NCBI RefSeq assembly: GCF_051860475.1
Contig: NZ_JBHYDW010000005.1
Location: 1 to 64,000 of the forward strand
Length of the DNA stretch: 64,000 nucleotides
Source of the DNA: Elioraea sp051860475
Lineage (GTDB): Bacteria > Pseudomonadota > Alphaproteobacteria > Acetobacterales > Acetobacteraceae
Direction: 5' to 3'
The notes below the pieces were generated by a model. The model searched no databases and was not told where the DNA came from. It worked only from the letters and a program-made list of their open reading frames with translations. Of this stretch, positions 1 to 8,647 are shown piece by piece (positions within the stretch are counted from its first letter, which is position 1; every line of letters begins with the position of its first letter). Both the position numbers and the translations under genes were made by a program.

Positions 1-1019
1 CGGCGGGGGCCGATCCGGAACGATCCGGCCTGCTGCCGGGGCACCCATGGCTGATCCACCAGTTCGCGCCGCTCGACGTGCCCGGCTGGATCGCGCGGTT
101 CCTCGACCACTGGCGCCCGGACGCGGCCGGCTTCGTCGAGAGCGAGCTCTGGCCGAACGCGCTTGCCGCCCTGCGGCTGCGGAACATTCCGGCCGCGCTG
201 ATCAATGCCCGACTCTCGGCGCGCTCCTTCGCGCGCTGGCGGCTCGCGCCGGGCCTCGCGCGGCGCCTGCTCGGCGGCTTCGCGCTGGTGCTACCGCAAT
301 CCGACGCCGACGCCGCGCGCCTCGCCCGGCTCGGCGCAACGGTGGAGCCGCCCGGGAACCTCAAGCTCGCCGCGCCGCCCTTGCCGGCCGATCAGGCCGA
401 GCGTGTCCGCCTCGCCGCGCGGCTCGGCGCCGACCCGGTCTGGGTCGCCGCCAGCACCCATGCCGGCGAGGAGTCCCAGGTGCTCGCCGCGCACCGGCGC
501 GCCCTGGCCGCAGTGCCGTCGCTCAGGCTGATCCTCGCCCCGCGCCATCCCGAGCGCGGCGCCGAGGTGGCCGAGGCGGCGGCCGCCGCCGGCTTTGCCG
601 CGCCGCGCCGCAGCACCGGCGCCGACCCCGCGGGCCCGGTCTGGATCGCCGACACGCTGGGCGAGCTCGGGCTCCTGTATCGCCTCGGCCTCGGCGCCTT
701 TGTGGGGGGCTCGCTGATCCCGCGCGGCGGACAGAACCCGCTCGAGCCCGCCCGGCTCGGCCTGCCGGTGGCGTTCGGGCCCGACATGGGCAACTTCGCC
801 GAGCTCGCTGCCATGCTGCGCGCGGCGGGTGCGGCGACCGAGGTCCATGACCCCGACTCCCTCGCCGCCTGGGCCGTGCGGCTGGTGACCGAGCCGGCCT
901 GGCGCGCGGCGTCCGGCCGCGCGGCAGAGGCCTCTGCTGCGTCGCATGCCATGGTGCTGGACCGGATGGCCGCCGGGCTGCTAGGGCTATTGCGGGCAGG
1001 GGAGCACACGGAAGGGTAG
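1..1019 (+). CDS. waaA: 3-deoxy-D-manno-octulosonic acid transferase, 3' part (5' end outside window)
   Basis: Transfers Kdo from CMP-Kdo to lipid IVA at the inner face of the cytoplasmic membrane. The reading frame is open from base 3 and runs without a start codon into the window edge, so the N-terminal acceptor domain is largely missing. Visible hallmarks are HQFAPLD, then FVESELWPN, the Rossmann-type donor half with ASTHAGEE, RHPER and the FVGGSL..GGQNPLEPA segment typical of the GT30 family. It ends 8 bp before lpxK, so the two are probably one operon. A GTG at 78 could open a shorter frame but would cut the conserved HQFAPLD block, so I read the gene as truncated by the window and not as a short gene. 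Confidence 0.95.
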   Translation, partial: AGADPERSGLLPGHPWLIHQFAPLDVPGWIARFLDHWRPDAAGFVESELWPNALAALRLRNIPAALINARLSARSFARWRLAPGLARRLLGGFALVLPQSDADAARLARLGATVEPPGNLKLAAPPLPADQAERVRLAARLGADPVWVAASTHAGEESQVLAAHRRALAAVPSLRLILAPRHPERGAEVAEAAAAAGFAAPRRSTGADPAGPVWIADTLGELGLLYRLGLGAFVGGSLIPRGGQNPLEPARLGLPVAFGPDMGNFAELAAMLRAAGAATEVHDPDSLAAWAVRLVTEPAWRAASGRAAEASAASHAMVLDRMAAGLLGLLRAGEHTEG

Positions 1020-1027
1020 AGGCAAGG

Positions 1028-2029
1028 ATGCTGCGCGCACCCGAGTTCTGGCGCCCTGGCGGAGGCGGACTGCCCGCCCTCCTCCTGTCCCCCTTCTCGG
1101 CCCTCTATGCCGGCGCGACCAAGCGGCGGGTCGCGCGCGAGGGCTGGCAAGCCCCGGTCCCGGTGATCTGCTGCGGCAACGTCACCGCGGGCGGCGCCGG
1201 CAAGACCACGGTCGCGATCGACCTGCTCGAGCGGCTGAACCGGCACGGCGTCGAGGCGCACGGCCTGCTGCGCGGCTATGGCGGGCGGCTCAAGGGCCCC
1301 GTGCGGGTCGAGCCCGACCGCCACGACAGCCGCGAGGTCGGCGACGAGGCGCTGCTGCTCGCCTCGATCGCGCCGACCTGGGTCTCGGTCGACCGCGCCG
1401 CCGGCGCGCGCGAGGCGATCGCCGCGGGCGCACGGGCGATCGTGATGGATGACGGGCTGCAGAACCCCACGCTCGCCAAGTCGTTGTCGCTGCTGGTGGT
1501 GGACGGCGGCTTCGGCTTCGGCAACGGCCGCGTGATCCCCGCCGGGCCGCTGCGCGAGCCGGTGGCCGCCGCCGCGTCGCGCGCCCATGCCGCCGTGCTG
1601 ATCGGCCACGACGAGACCGGCGTGCTGGCCGCCCTGCCGCCCGAGCTGCCGGTGCTGCGCGCGCGGCTGACGCCAGGGCCGGAGACGGCGATGCTGGCCG
1701 GACGGCCGGTCTTCGCCTTCGCCGGCATCGCCAATCCGCGCAAGTTCTTCGACACGCTGATCGAGGCCGGGGTGATCGTGGTCGGGCGGCAGAGCTTCGC
1801 CGATCACTATCCCTACGACGAGACCGACATCCGCACCCTTCTGAAGGAGGCGGAGGCGCTGCACGCCCTGCCGGTGACCACGCGCAAGGACATCGTGCGC
1901 GTGCCGCCGGCGTTCCGCGACCGGATCGCGGTGGCGTCGGTCGGCATCGCCTGGGACGACGAGACGGCGCTCGAGGCGCTGCTCGCGCAGCATTTCCCGG
2001 CGCCGGTGCCCGAACCCCTGCCGGCGTGA
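1028..2029 (+). CDS. lpxK: tetraacyldisaccharide 4'-kinase LpxK
   Basis: Phosphorylates the 4' position of the lipid A disaccharide at the inner membrane. The 333-residue length is normal for LpxK. A Walker A loop GNVTAGGAGKT lies at about residues 50-60, followed by the GLLRGYGG and SREVGDEALLLA motifs and the DDGLQNP Walker B-like segment that are specific to the family. The ATG start is 8 bp after waaA. The 3' end overlaps the next acyltransferase gene by 4 bp (GTGA), which implies translational coupling across the lipid A cluster. Confidence 0.97.
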   Translation: MLRAPEFWRPGGGGLPALLLSPFSALYAGATKRRVAREGWQAPVPVICCGNVTAGGAGKTTVAIDLLERLNRHGVEAHGLLRGYGGRLKGPVRVEPDRHDSREVGDEALLLASIAPTWVSVDRAAGAREAIAAGARAIVMDDGLQNPTLAKSLSLLVVDGGFGFGNGRVIPAGPLREPVAAAASRAHAAVLIGHDETGVLAALPPELPVLRARLTPGPETAMLAGRPVFAFAGIANPRKFFDTLIEAGVIVVGRQSFADHYPYDETDIRTLLKEAEALHALPVTTRKDIVRVPPAFRDRIAVASVGIAWDDETALEALLAQHFPAPVPEPLPA

Positions 2030-2982
2030 CCGGCGCGGCGCGGCTGCTCCGCCTCCGCTGGCGGGTGGAGGCGGGCATGGTGCGCGCGCTGTTCGCGGCC
2101 GTGCGCGCGCTGGGCCCCCGCCGGGCCTCCGATCTGGGCGGCTGGGTGGGGCGCGCGCTCGGCCCGCGCCTGCCGGTCAGCCGGATCGCCGAGGTCAACC
2201 TCCGCCTCGCCTTCCCCGACCGCGACGCGGCCTGGCGGCGCGCGACGATCCGGGCGATGTGGGACAATCTCGGCCGGGTCGCCGGCGAGCTGCCGACCCT
2301 GCCCGCGCTGATGGAGACGCCGGGCGTGATCGAGGTGGAGGGCGCCGAGCCCTTCGACGCGACGGTGCGGGCAGGCGGCCCGGCGATCCTGTTCTCCGGG
2401 CATTTCGCCAACTGGGAGATCATGACGCCCACTGCGGCACGGCGTGGCGCGCGGGTGGCCGTGGTCTATCGCGCGATCGGCAACCCGTTGATCGACACGC
2501 TGGTCGCGTCGCTGCGCCAGGCGGCGATCGGCGGGACAGCGCTGATGCTGCCCAAGGGCGCGGCCGCGGCGCGCGCGACGCTCGCGCATTTGCGCGACGG
2601 CGGGGTGGTCGGGATGCTGATGGACCAGAAGATGAACGACGGGATCGAGGCGCGGCTGTTCGGGATGCCGGCGATGACCGCGCCTGCGCTCGCGCATCTG
2701 GCACTCCGCTTCCGCTGCCCGGTGATCCCCACCCGCGCGGAACGTCTCGGTCCCGCGCGGTTCCGCGTCGTCGTCGAGCCGCCCTTGCCCTTGCCGGACA
2801 CCGGCGACCGCCACGCTGACATCGCCGCGCTGACCCAGGCGGTGAACGACACGCTGGAGCGCTGGATCCGCGACCGCCCCGCCGAGTGGCTCTGGCTGCA
2901 CCGCCGCTTCGACAAGGCGCTGTATCGGCGGGGCGGGCTCACACCGGGCGCAGCATCGCGTCGAGCGGCCGACGCAGGCTGA
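2026..2982 (+). CDS. LpxL/HtrB-type lysophospholipid acyltransferase (late lipid A acyltransferase)
   Basis: Likely adds a secondary acyl chain to lipid A or its precursor. The 318-residue protein carries the HX4E catalytic motif as HFANWE (about residue 125), followed by AVVYRAIGNP and, near the C-terminus, RPAEWLWLHRRF, all typical of the LpxL/LpxM family. It starts with GTG overlapping the lpxK stop codon (GTGA). Its last 44 bp overlap the 3' end of the convergent nitroreductase gene, so the two transcripts are antisense over that stretch. Exact acyl specificity cannot be read from sequence. Confidence 0.9.
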   Translation: MTGAARLLRLRWRVEAGMVRALFAAVRALGPRRASDLGGWVGRALGPRLPVSRIAEVNLRLAFPDRDAAWRRATIRAMWDNLGRVAGELPTLPALMETPGVIEVEGAEPFDATVRAGGPAILFSGHFANWEIMTPTAARRGARVAVVYRAIGNPLIDTLVASLRQAAIGGTALMLPKGAAAARATLAHLRDGGVVGMLMDQKMNDGIEARLFGMPAMTAPALAHLALRFRCPVIPTRAERLGPARFRVVVEPPLPLPDTGDRHADIAALTQAVNDTLERWIRDRPAEWLWLHRRFDKALYRRGGLTPGAASRRAADAG

Positions 2983-3961
2983 ACGGCGCCGCTGCGCCGT
3001 AGCCGAGCCGGAGCAGCAGCAGCGCCTGCTCGCCCGGGCCGAGGCCGAGCGCCGCATGCAGGTGCGGACGTAGGTCGCGCACCTCGATCGGCTGGTTGAT
3101 GTGCGCGTGTCGGATGCCGGCGAGCGTCGCGCGCAGCGCGAGGCGCTGGTAGCAGCGCCCGATCTCGATCCAGGCGGGGATGTCGTCACTGACCGCAACG
3201 AACGCGGCGAGCATCGGCGTGGTGGCAAGATGTTCGCTGTCGCGCGCGACCTGCGCCGAGGCGGTCAGGACCACCGGCAGCAGCAGCCGCACCAGCCAGC
3301 GCGGCAGGGCGGGCTGGCCGGCCGCGAAGGACGACAACCCGTCGCCGGTCGCGATCGCCTCGCCCGCGGTGCAGCGCACCCACGCGAACAGCTCGGCGCG
3401 GAACGCCGGATCGCCGAGCTGCGCGCGGTTGCCCGCGGCGACGAGATCACCGATCGCCCCGCGCACTGCGGCGTCCTCGACCAGCGCGACGCGCACGCCC
3501 TCGCCCGTTCCCGCCGCCGCGAGGGCTTTGCGCTGCCCCGGCGCGATCGGGCGTCCGTCGAAGCAGCGGCGCGTGCATTGCCGCTGCGGGATCGCCGCGG
3601 CGAGCGTTCCGTCGAGCCCCTCCGCAGCGCGGAAGCTGAGCGTGATCGAGCCGCCGGGCTCGATCCGCATGGCGGTCGCGTGGCCTGCCGCGGCGGCGGC
3701 CTGCACGATCGTCTCGGCCGCGCAGCCGAGCGACTTGAACAGGTGCGCATCGTCGGGATCGACCACGGGGCAGCGCCGCGTCAGATCGGGCGCGACCTGA
3801 ATCATCTCGTCACCAATCCGGAACAGCCAGGGCTGGGTGTTGTGGCTCGACGGCGCGAGCGTGCCGAGCCGGGCGAGCGCGCGCAGGTCGAGCGCGCCGC
3901 CGGCCGCCGGCCAGGGGATGGCGCGCTGGCGCGCCGCCTCGGCGTCGTAGGCCGCGCTCAC
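2939..3961 (-). CDS. Acg-like nitroreductase family protein
   Basis: A 340-residue protein of the FMN-binding nitroreductase superfamily, closest in pattern to the Acg subfamily. Diagnostic segments are GTLAPSSHNTQPW near residue 25 and RDSEHLATTPMLAAF in the C-terminal half, with a closing GLGPGEQALLLLRLGYG. No signal peptide is seen, so it is probably cytoplasmic. The start is taken as the GTG that overlaps the stop codon of the M23 peptidase gene (GCGTGAGC context). The frame stays open upstream, but that region belongs to the peptidase gene. Substrate unknown. Its 3' end overlaps the convergent acyltransferase gene by 44 bp. Confidence 0.85.
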   Translation of the reverse strand: MSAAYDAEAARQRAIPWPAAGGALDLRALARLGTLAPSSHNTQPWLFRIGDEMIQVAPDLTRRCPVVDPDDAHLFKSLGCAAETIVQAAAAAGHATAMRIEPGGSITLSFRAAEGLDGTLAAAIPQRQCTRRCFDGRPIAPGQRKALAAAGTGEGVRVALVEDAAVRGAIGDLVAAGNRAQLGDPAFRAELFAWVRCTAGEAIATGDGLSSFAAGQPALPRWLVRLLLPVVLTASAQVARDSEHLATTPMLAAFVAVSDDIPAWIEIGRCYQRLALRATLAGIRHAHINQPIEVRDLRPHLHAALGLGPGEQALLLLRLGYGAAAPFSLRRPLDAMLRPV

Positions 3962-4776
3962 GCCTCCGGCATCGGCGGCAGCGCGGTTTGCGGATCGACC
4001 GGCGTGCCGCGCCAGCCGATCTCGAAATGCAGGTGCGGCCCGGTGACGCGGCCGGTGGCGCCGATCGCGCCGATGATCTCGCCCTTCGCCACCCGCTGGC
4101 CGACCACAACATCGATGCGCGAGAGGTGCATGTAGGTCGAGCTCACCGCGTGGCCGTGATCGAGCACGATGGTCGAGCCGGGGAAGTACATCTCGGGCTG
4201 CGCCAGCCGGACGATGCCCGAGCACGGCGCTGCCACCGGCGTCCCGGTCGGGCGCGCGACATCGACGCCGAAATGCGGCTGGCGCGGCTGGCCGTTGAGG
4301 ATGCGCCGGCTGCCGAACACGCCGCTGATCCGCCCCGTCACCGGCCAGTCGAAGCCCTGCGCGAAGAACGGCTCGGGCGTGTCGTGGCCGCCGCGTGCGG
4401 CGCGCAGCATTTCGCGTTCGCGCGCGATGCGCTCGAGCGTCTCGGGCGGCGGGGTGACCATCGCCGGCGGCAATCCGGTGATCGCCTGCTCGATCCAGCG
4501 CCGCCGCGCCACCGCGAGCGTGATCGTCTCGCGCGCCCCGCCCGGCCGGGTGAGCGCGAGCGCGGCCTTCTCCGCCGCATCGCGGCCGAAGCCGAAGGCA
4601 AAGGCGCCGGAGGCAGCGACGCGCACCGGCCTGCCGTCGAGCGCGAGCCGGGTGCCCGGGGTGGTCGTTCCGGTGACAAAGGCGCCCTGTTCGGTCCGCC
4701 CATCGAGCGTGACCGCGCGCGACGGCGCGGCGAGCAGGCAGAACGGACAGGCGAGAAACAGCCGTCGTGCGATCAC
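3958..4776 (-). CDS. M23 family metallopeptidase (LytM-type, secreted)
   Basis: Predicted periplasmic peptidoglycan hydrolase of 272 residues. An N-terminal signal peptide (RRLFLACPFCLLAAPSRA) is followed by a beta-rich region and a C-terminal LytM domain. The zinc ligands are seen in HFGVDVA and in GPHLHFEI, with the YMHLS motif between them. It starts with GTG overlapping the xseA stop codon by 4 bp (GTGA) and overlaps the nitroreductase start downstream, so xseA, the peptidase and the nitroreductase form one coupled unit. A cell-wall role follows from the family. The pairing with exonuclease VII carries no obvious functional meaning. Confidence 0.93.
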   Translation of the reverse strand: MIARRLFLACPFCLLAAPSRAVTLDGRTEQGAFVTGTTTPGTRLALDGRPVRVAASGAFAFGFGRDAAEKAALALTRPGGARETITLAVARRRWIEQAITGLPPAMVTPPPETLERIAREREMLRAARGGHDTPEPFFAQGFDWPVTGRISGVFGSRRILNGQPRQPHFGVDVARPTGTPVAAPCSGIVRLAQPEMYFPGSTIVLDHGHAVSSTYMHLSRIDVVVGQRVAKGEIIGAIGATGRVTGPHLHFEIGWRGTPVDPQTALPPMPEA

Positions 4777-6167
4777 AAGAGCGTCTCCTGCGTTGGCGTG
4801 TCCTTCGTGCGACGCGGCGGCGTGCCCTCGGCGATCGCACGCGCGTCGCCGTCGGCGAAGCGCAGCCCCAGCCGCTTGCCGGGCGTGACCGCGCGCGACG
4901 ACGTCACGGCGTGGCCCGCAGCGTCCGTGACGAGGGCGAAGCCGCGCGCGAGCACGGACTGGTACGACACAGAATCGAGCCGCGGGCTCAGCCCACCAAG
5001 CCGTGCCTCGGCGGCGGCGAGCGCGCGCGCGACCCGGTCATCGAGCCGGTGGCCGAGCAGGGTCAGCGTCGCGCGCCGCGCCGCGATGGTCTCGCGCGGA
5101 TGCGGCAGGCGCGCGGCGATTCGGTCCAGCGCGTGGCGCCGGGTCGCAAGCAGCGCGCCGATCGCCGCGTCGAGCCGCGCCGCACGGTCGTCCAGCCGCT
5201 GCTGCCCGGCCGAGATCAGCGCCGGCAGGTCGGGGATGAACCGCTCGGCGCGCTCCAGCCTGAGCCGACGTTCGTTGACGATCCGTGCGACGCCCGACGA
5301 GGCGCGCGCGCGGAGCTGGTCGAGATGCCGCACCAGATCGACGCGCACCGGCACGGCGAGCTCGGCCGCCGCGGTCGGCGTCGGCGCGCGGAGGTCGGCG
5401 GCGAAGTCGATCAGCGTCGTGTCGGTCTCATGGCCGACCGCGCTGATCAGCGGGATCGCGCTCGCGGCGGCGGCGCGCACGACCGCCTCGTCGTTGAACG
5501 CCATCAGGTCCTCGAGACTGCCGCCGCCGCGCGCGACGATCAGCAGGTCGGGGCGCGGGATGGCACCGCCCTCGGGCAGGGCATTGAAGCCATGGATCGC
5601 CGCCGCGATCTGCTCCGCCGCACCGGTGCCCTGCACGGCCACGGGCCAGACCAGCACCTCGCGCGGGAAGCGGTCGGCGAGGCGGTGCAGGATGTCGCGG
5701 ATCACCGCGCCGCGCGGCGAGGTGACGATGCCGATCACGCGTGGGATGCGGGGGATCGGCCGCTTGCGCGCGGCGTCGAACAGTCCCTCGGCGGCGAGCG
5801 CCTTGCGCAGCGCCTCGATGCGCGCGAGCAGGGCGCCCTCGCCCGCGTATTCCAGCCGCTCGATCTGCAACTGGTAGGTCGAGCGGTCGGCATACGTGGT
5901 CAGCTTGCCGGTGGCGATCACCTCGACCCCGTTCTCGGGTACCAGGCCCAACCGCGGCACCGCCGACTTCCAGATCACGGCTGCGAGTTTCGCGTTCTCA
6001 TCCTTGAGCGAGAGATAGACGTGGCCCGAGGGGTAGCGCTTCAGCTCGGTGATCTCGCCGCGCACGCGGATGCGGCCGAACTCGCCCTCGAGGGTGCGAC
6101 GGATCGCGGTGGCGAGTTCGGAGACCGCGAACTCGGGCAGGTTGTGGCCGGGCGGGGTGTCTTGCAT
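4773..6167 (-). CDS. xseA: exodeoxyribonuclease VII large subunit
   Basis: Large subunit of exonuclease VII, which degrades single-stranded DNA to oligonucleotides together with XseB. The 464-residue protein has the N-terminal OB fold (ELATAIRRTLEGEF, GEITELKRYPSGHVYLSLKD), the catalytic core with GIVTSPRGAVIRDI, ARGGGSLEDLMAFND and SAVGHETDTTLIDFAADLRAPTPTAAAE split over residues about 130-290, and a long helical C-terminal arm. No xseB is present in the window. It is divergent from purD, with 59 bp between the two starts. The 3' end is coupled to the M23 peptidase gene. Confidence 0.97.
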   Translation of the reverse strand: MQDTPPGHNLPEFAVSELATAIRRTLEGEFGRIRVRGEITELKRYPSGHVYLSLKDENAKLAAVIWKSAVPRLGLVPENGVEVIATGKLTTYADRSTYQLQIERLEYAGEGALLARIEALRKALAAEGLFDAARKRPIPRIPRVIGIVTSPRGAVIRDILHRLADRFPREVLVWPVAVQGTGAAEQIAAAIHGFNALPEGGAIPRPDLLIVARGGGSLEDLMAFNDEAVVRAAAASAIPLISAVGHETDTTLIDFAADLRAPTPTAAAELAVPVRVDLVRHLDQLRARASSGVARIVNERRLRLERAERFIPDLPALISAGQQRLDDRAARLDAAIGALLATRRHALDRIAARLPHPRETIAARRATLTLLGHRLDDRVARALAAAEARLGGLSPRLDSVSYQSVLARGFALVTDAAGHAVTSSRAVTPGKRLGLRFADGDARAIAEGTPPRRTKDTPTQETLL

Positions 6168-6226
6168 CTCGCGCCACCATAGGCGAGACGGGCCGCGTCG
6201 GCGAAGCGCGGCGGAGGGGGCCTCAC

Positions 6227-7498
6227 GTGAAGGTTCTGCTGGTCGGGTCGGGGGGGCGCGAGCACGCGCTGGCCTGGGCGATCGCGGCCTCGCCGCTGGT
6301 GGAGCGGCTCTGGTGCGCGCCGGGCAATCCGGGGATCGCCGGGATCGCGACCTGCGTGGAGATCGCCGCGACCGACATCCCGGCCCTGGTGGCCTTCGCG
6401 CGACAGAACGCGGTCGACCTGGTGGTGGTGGGTCCCGAGGCGCCGCTGGTCGCCGGCATCGCCGATGCCTGCGCGGCCGCCGGCATCCCCTGCTTCGGCC
6501 CGAGTGCGGCGGCCGCCCGGCTCGAGGGCTCGAAGGCGTTCATGAAGGAGGTCTGCGCCGCCGCCCTGGTGCCGACCGCCCCTTCGGCCACGTTCTCCGA
6601 CGCCGCAGCCGCGAAGGCGCATGTGCGCGAGGCCGGCGCGCCGATCGTGGTGAAGGCCGACGGTCTCGCCGCCGGCAAGGGCGTGGTGGTGGCGGCGACC
6701 GTGGCGGAGGCCGAAGCCGCGATCGACGCCTTCATGGCTGCGCGCATCCACGGCGAGGCTGGGGCCACGGTGGTGATCGAGGCCTGCCTGGTCGGCGAGG
6801 AGGTGTCCTTCTTCGCGCTCTGCGATGGCGCGCACGCGGTACCGTTCGGTGCGGCGCAGGACCATAAGCGCGTGGGCGAGGGCGACACGGGGCCGAACAC
6901 CGGCGGTATGGGGGCCTATGCGCCGCCACCCGCCTTCACGCCGGAGCTGGAACGGGAGGTGATGGCGACCGTCGTGCGACCGACCCTCGCCGAGATGGCG
7001 CGGCGCGGCGCGCCCTTCCGTGGCGTCCTGTTCTGCGGGCTCATGCTGACCCAGGCCGGGCCGCGCCTGCTGGAGTTCAACGTGCGCTTCGGCGATCCGG
7101 AGTGCCAGGTGCTGATGCTGCGGCTGATGAGCGATCTCGTGCCCGCCTTGCAGGCTTCCTGCGACGGCGTGCTCGATCGCTTCGCGGTTCGTTTCCTGCC
7201 CGATGCGGCGATCGCGGTGGTGATGGCGGCGCGCGGGTATCCGGGTACACCGGAGGCGGGAAGCGAGATCCGTGGGCTCGAACGTGCCTCGGCGGTGCCG
7301 AATGTGCAGGTGTTCCATGCCGGCACGCGCGCCGAAAACGGGCGGATCGTCGCCGCCGGCGGGCGGGTGCTGACCGTCTGCGCGGCGGGCCGAACGCTCG
7401 CCGCGGCGCGCGACGCGGCCTATGCCGCCGTCGATGCCATCGACTGGCCGGAGGGGTTCTGCCGGCGGGATATCGGCCACCGCGCGCTTGGTGGCTGA
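6227..7498 (+). CDS. purD: phosphoribosylamine--glycine ligase
   Basis: Second step of de novo purine synthesis: ATP-dependent joining of glycine to phosphoribosylamine. The 423-residue length is standard. The N-terminal VLLVGSGGREHALAW motif, the GPEAPLVAG segment, the ATP-grasp lysine region VVKADGLAAGKGVVVA and the HKRVGEGDTGPNTGGMGAYAP block are all intact. Translation starts with GTG (VKVLLVGSGG), because no ATG lies in range. It is transcribed divergently from xseA and appears monocistronic. Confidence 0.98.
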   Translation: MKVLLVGSGGREHALAWAIAASPLVERLWCAPGNPGIAGIATCVEIAATDIPALVAFARQNAVDLVVVGPEAPLVAGIADACAAAGIPCFGPSAAAARLEGSKAFMKEVCAAALVPTAPSATFSDAAAAKAHVREAGAPIVVKADGLAAGKGVVVAATVAEAEAAIDAFMAARIHGEAGATVVIEACLVGEEVSFFALCDGAHAVPFGAAQDHKRVGEGDTGPNTGGMGAYAPPPAFTPELEREVMATVVRPTLAEMARRGAPFRGVLFCGLMLTQAGPRLLEFNVRFGDPECQVLMLRLMSDLVPALQASCDGVLDRFAVRFLPDAAIAVVMAARGYPGTPEAGSEIRGLERASAVPNVQVFHAGTRAENGRIVAAGGRVLTVCAAGRTLAAARDAAYAAVDAIDWPEGFCRRDIGHRALGG

Positions 7499-7599
7499 AG
7501 GCCGCCTCCGACAGCGACAAACAGCCTTCCCCGGACCGGACGTGGCTGGCACACTCGCGTGGTTAGGCGCGCCGAGACGCGCCTTCAGGGAGGATAGAG

Positions 7600-8565
7600 A
7601 TGACCAGCAGGCTCACCCGCCGTTCCATGCTTGCCCTCGGCGCGGCCGCGCTCGCGACCCCCGCGATCGGCCAGCCCCGCTTCCCCGACCGCCCGGTCCG
7701 GCTGATCTGCCCCTGGCCGGCCGGCGGCTCGACCGACGGCCAGATGCGCGCCTTCGCCGAGGCAGCCGCCAGGCATCTCGGCCAGCCGGTGGTGATCGAG
7801 AACCGCCCCGGCGCCTCAGGGACGCTCGGCGCGATCGCGATGCGCCAGGCGCGGCCCGACGGCTACACGCTGACCCAGTTCCCGATCACGGTGTTCCGCT
7901 TCCCGTTCATGCAGGACAACCCGGCCTGGGATCCGCTGACCGACTTCACCTACGTCACGCATCTCACCGGCTACCTGTTCGGCATCACCGTGCGCGCCGA
8001 CAGCGAGATCAAGACGTTCCAGGACCTGATCGCCTGGGCCAAGGCGAATCCCGGCCGGCTCAGCTACGGCACGCCGGGCGTGGGCACGACGCTGCACATC
8101 ACGATGGAGCGGTTGGCCCAGACCGCCGGCGTGGAGCTGCTGCACGTGCCGTTCCGCGGCTTCGCCGACAACTCCGCGAGCCTGCTCGGCGGCAACACCA
8201 TGGCGCTGGCCGACAGCTCCGCCTGGGCGCCGCTGGTCGAGGCCGGGCGGATGCGCGTGCTGTGCATCTGGACCGCCGAGCGCGTGGCGCGCTTTCCCGA
8301 TGTGCCGACGCTGCGCGAACTCGGCTACGACATCGTCTCGACCTCGCCCTATGGCGTGGGCGGGCCGAAGGGGATGGACCCCGAGGTCGTGCGTACGCTT
8401 GATGCGGCGTTCCTGAAGGCGCTCGACGATCCGCAGCATCTCGACGTGCTGAAGCGGTTCGACATGGTGAAGGTCGCGCTCGACCACGCCGCCTACACGG
8501 CGGAGGTGAAGAGGCTGGTCGAGGTTGAAGGCGCGATCGTGCGGCGGCTGGGGCTGAAGGTCTGA
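7600..8565 (+). CDS. Bug-family tripartite tricarboxylate transporter substrate-binding protein
   Basis: Periplasmic solute-binding protein of 321 residues. The N-terminus (TRRSMLALGAAALATPAIGQ) is a signal peptide, TAT-like because of the RRSML start. The mature part has the FPDRPVRLICPWPAGGSTD and VVIENRPGASGTLG segments that mark the Bug/TctC family, then the ARPDGYTL motif. No TctA or TctB membrane subunits lie nearby, so this is one of the orphan Bug proteins common in Acetobacteraceae and Burkholderiales. The ligand is unknown, usually a carboxylate or amide in this family. A strong hairpin follows the gene. Confidence 0.92.
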   Translation: MTSRLTRRSMLALGAAALATPAIGQPRFPDRPVRLICPWPAGGSTDGQMRAFAEAAARHLGQPVVIENRPGASGTLGAIAMRQARPDGYTLTQFPITVFRFPFMQDNPAWDPLTDFTYVTHLTGYLFGITVRADSEIKTFQDLIAWAKANPGRLSYGTPGVGTTLHITMERLAQTAGVELLHVPFRGFADNSASLLGGNTMALADSSAWAPLVEAGRMRVLCIWTAERVARFPDVPTLRELGYDIVSTSPYGVGGPKGMDPEVVRTLDAAFLKALDDPQHLDVLKRFDMVKVALDHAAYTAEVKRLVEVEGAIVRRLGLKV

Positions 8566-8592
8566 GGGCAAGCCGCGTCGCGACCGCAAATG

Positions 8593-8632
8593 CGCCCGGG
8601 CCGTCTCCGATCGATCCGACACGGCCCGGGCG
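8593..8632. terminator. strong hairpin between convergent genes
   Basis: A perfect 12-bp inverted repeat (CGCCCGGGCCGT and its complement) encloses a 16-nt loop. It lies between the 3' ends of the Bug gene (plus) and the epimerase gene (minus), and it has no T-run on either side. It is probably a bidirectional transcription end or RNA-stabilising hairpin. Confidence 0.6.
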
Positions 8633-8647
8633 AGCGGCGGGCGTCGT

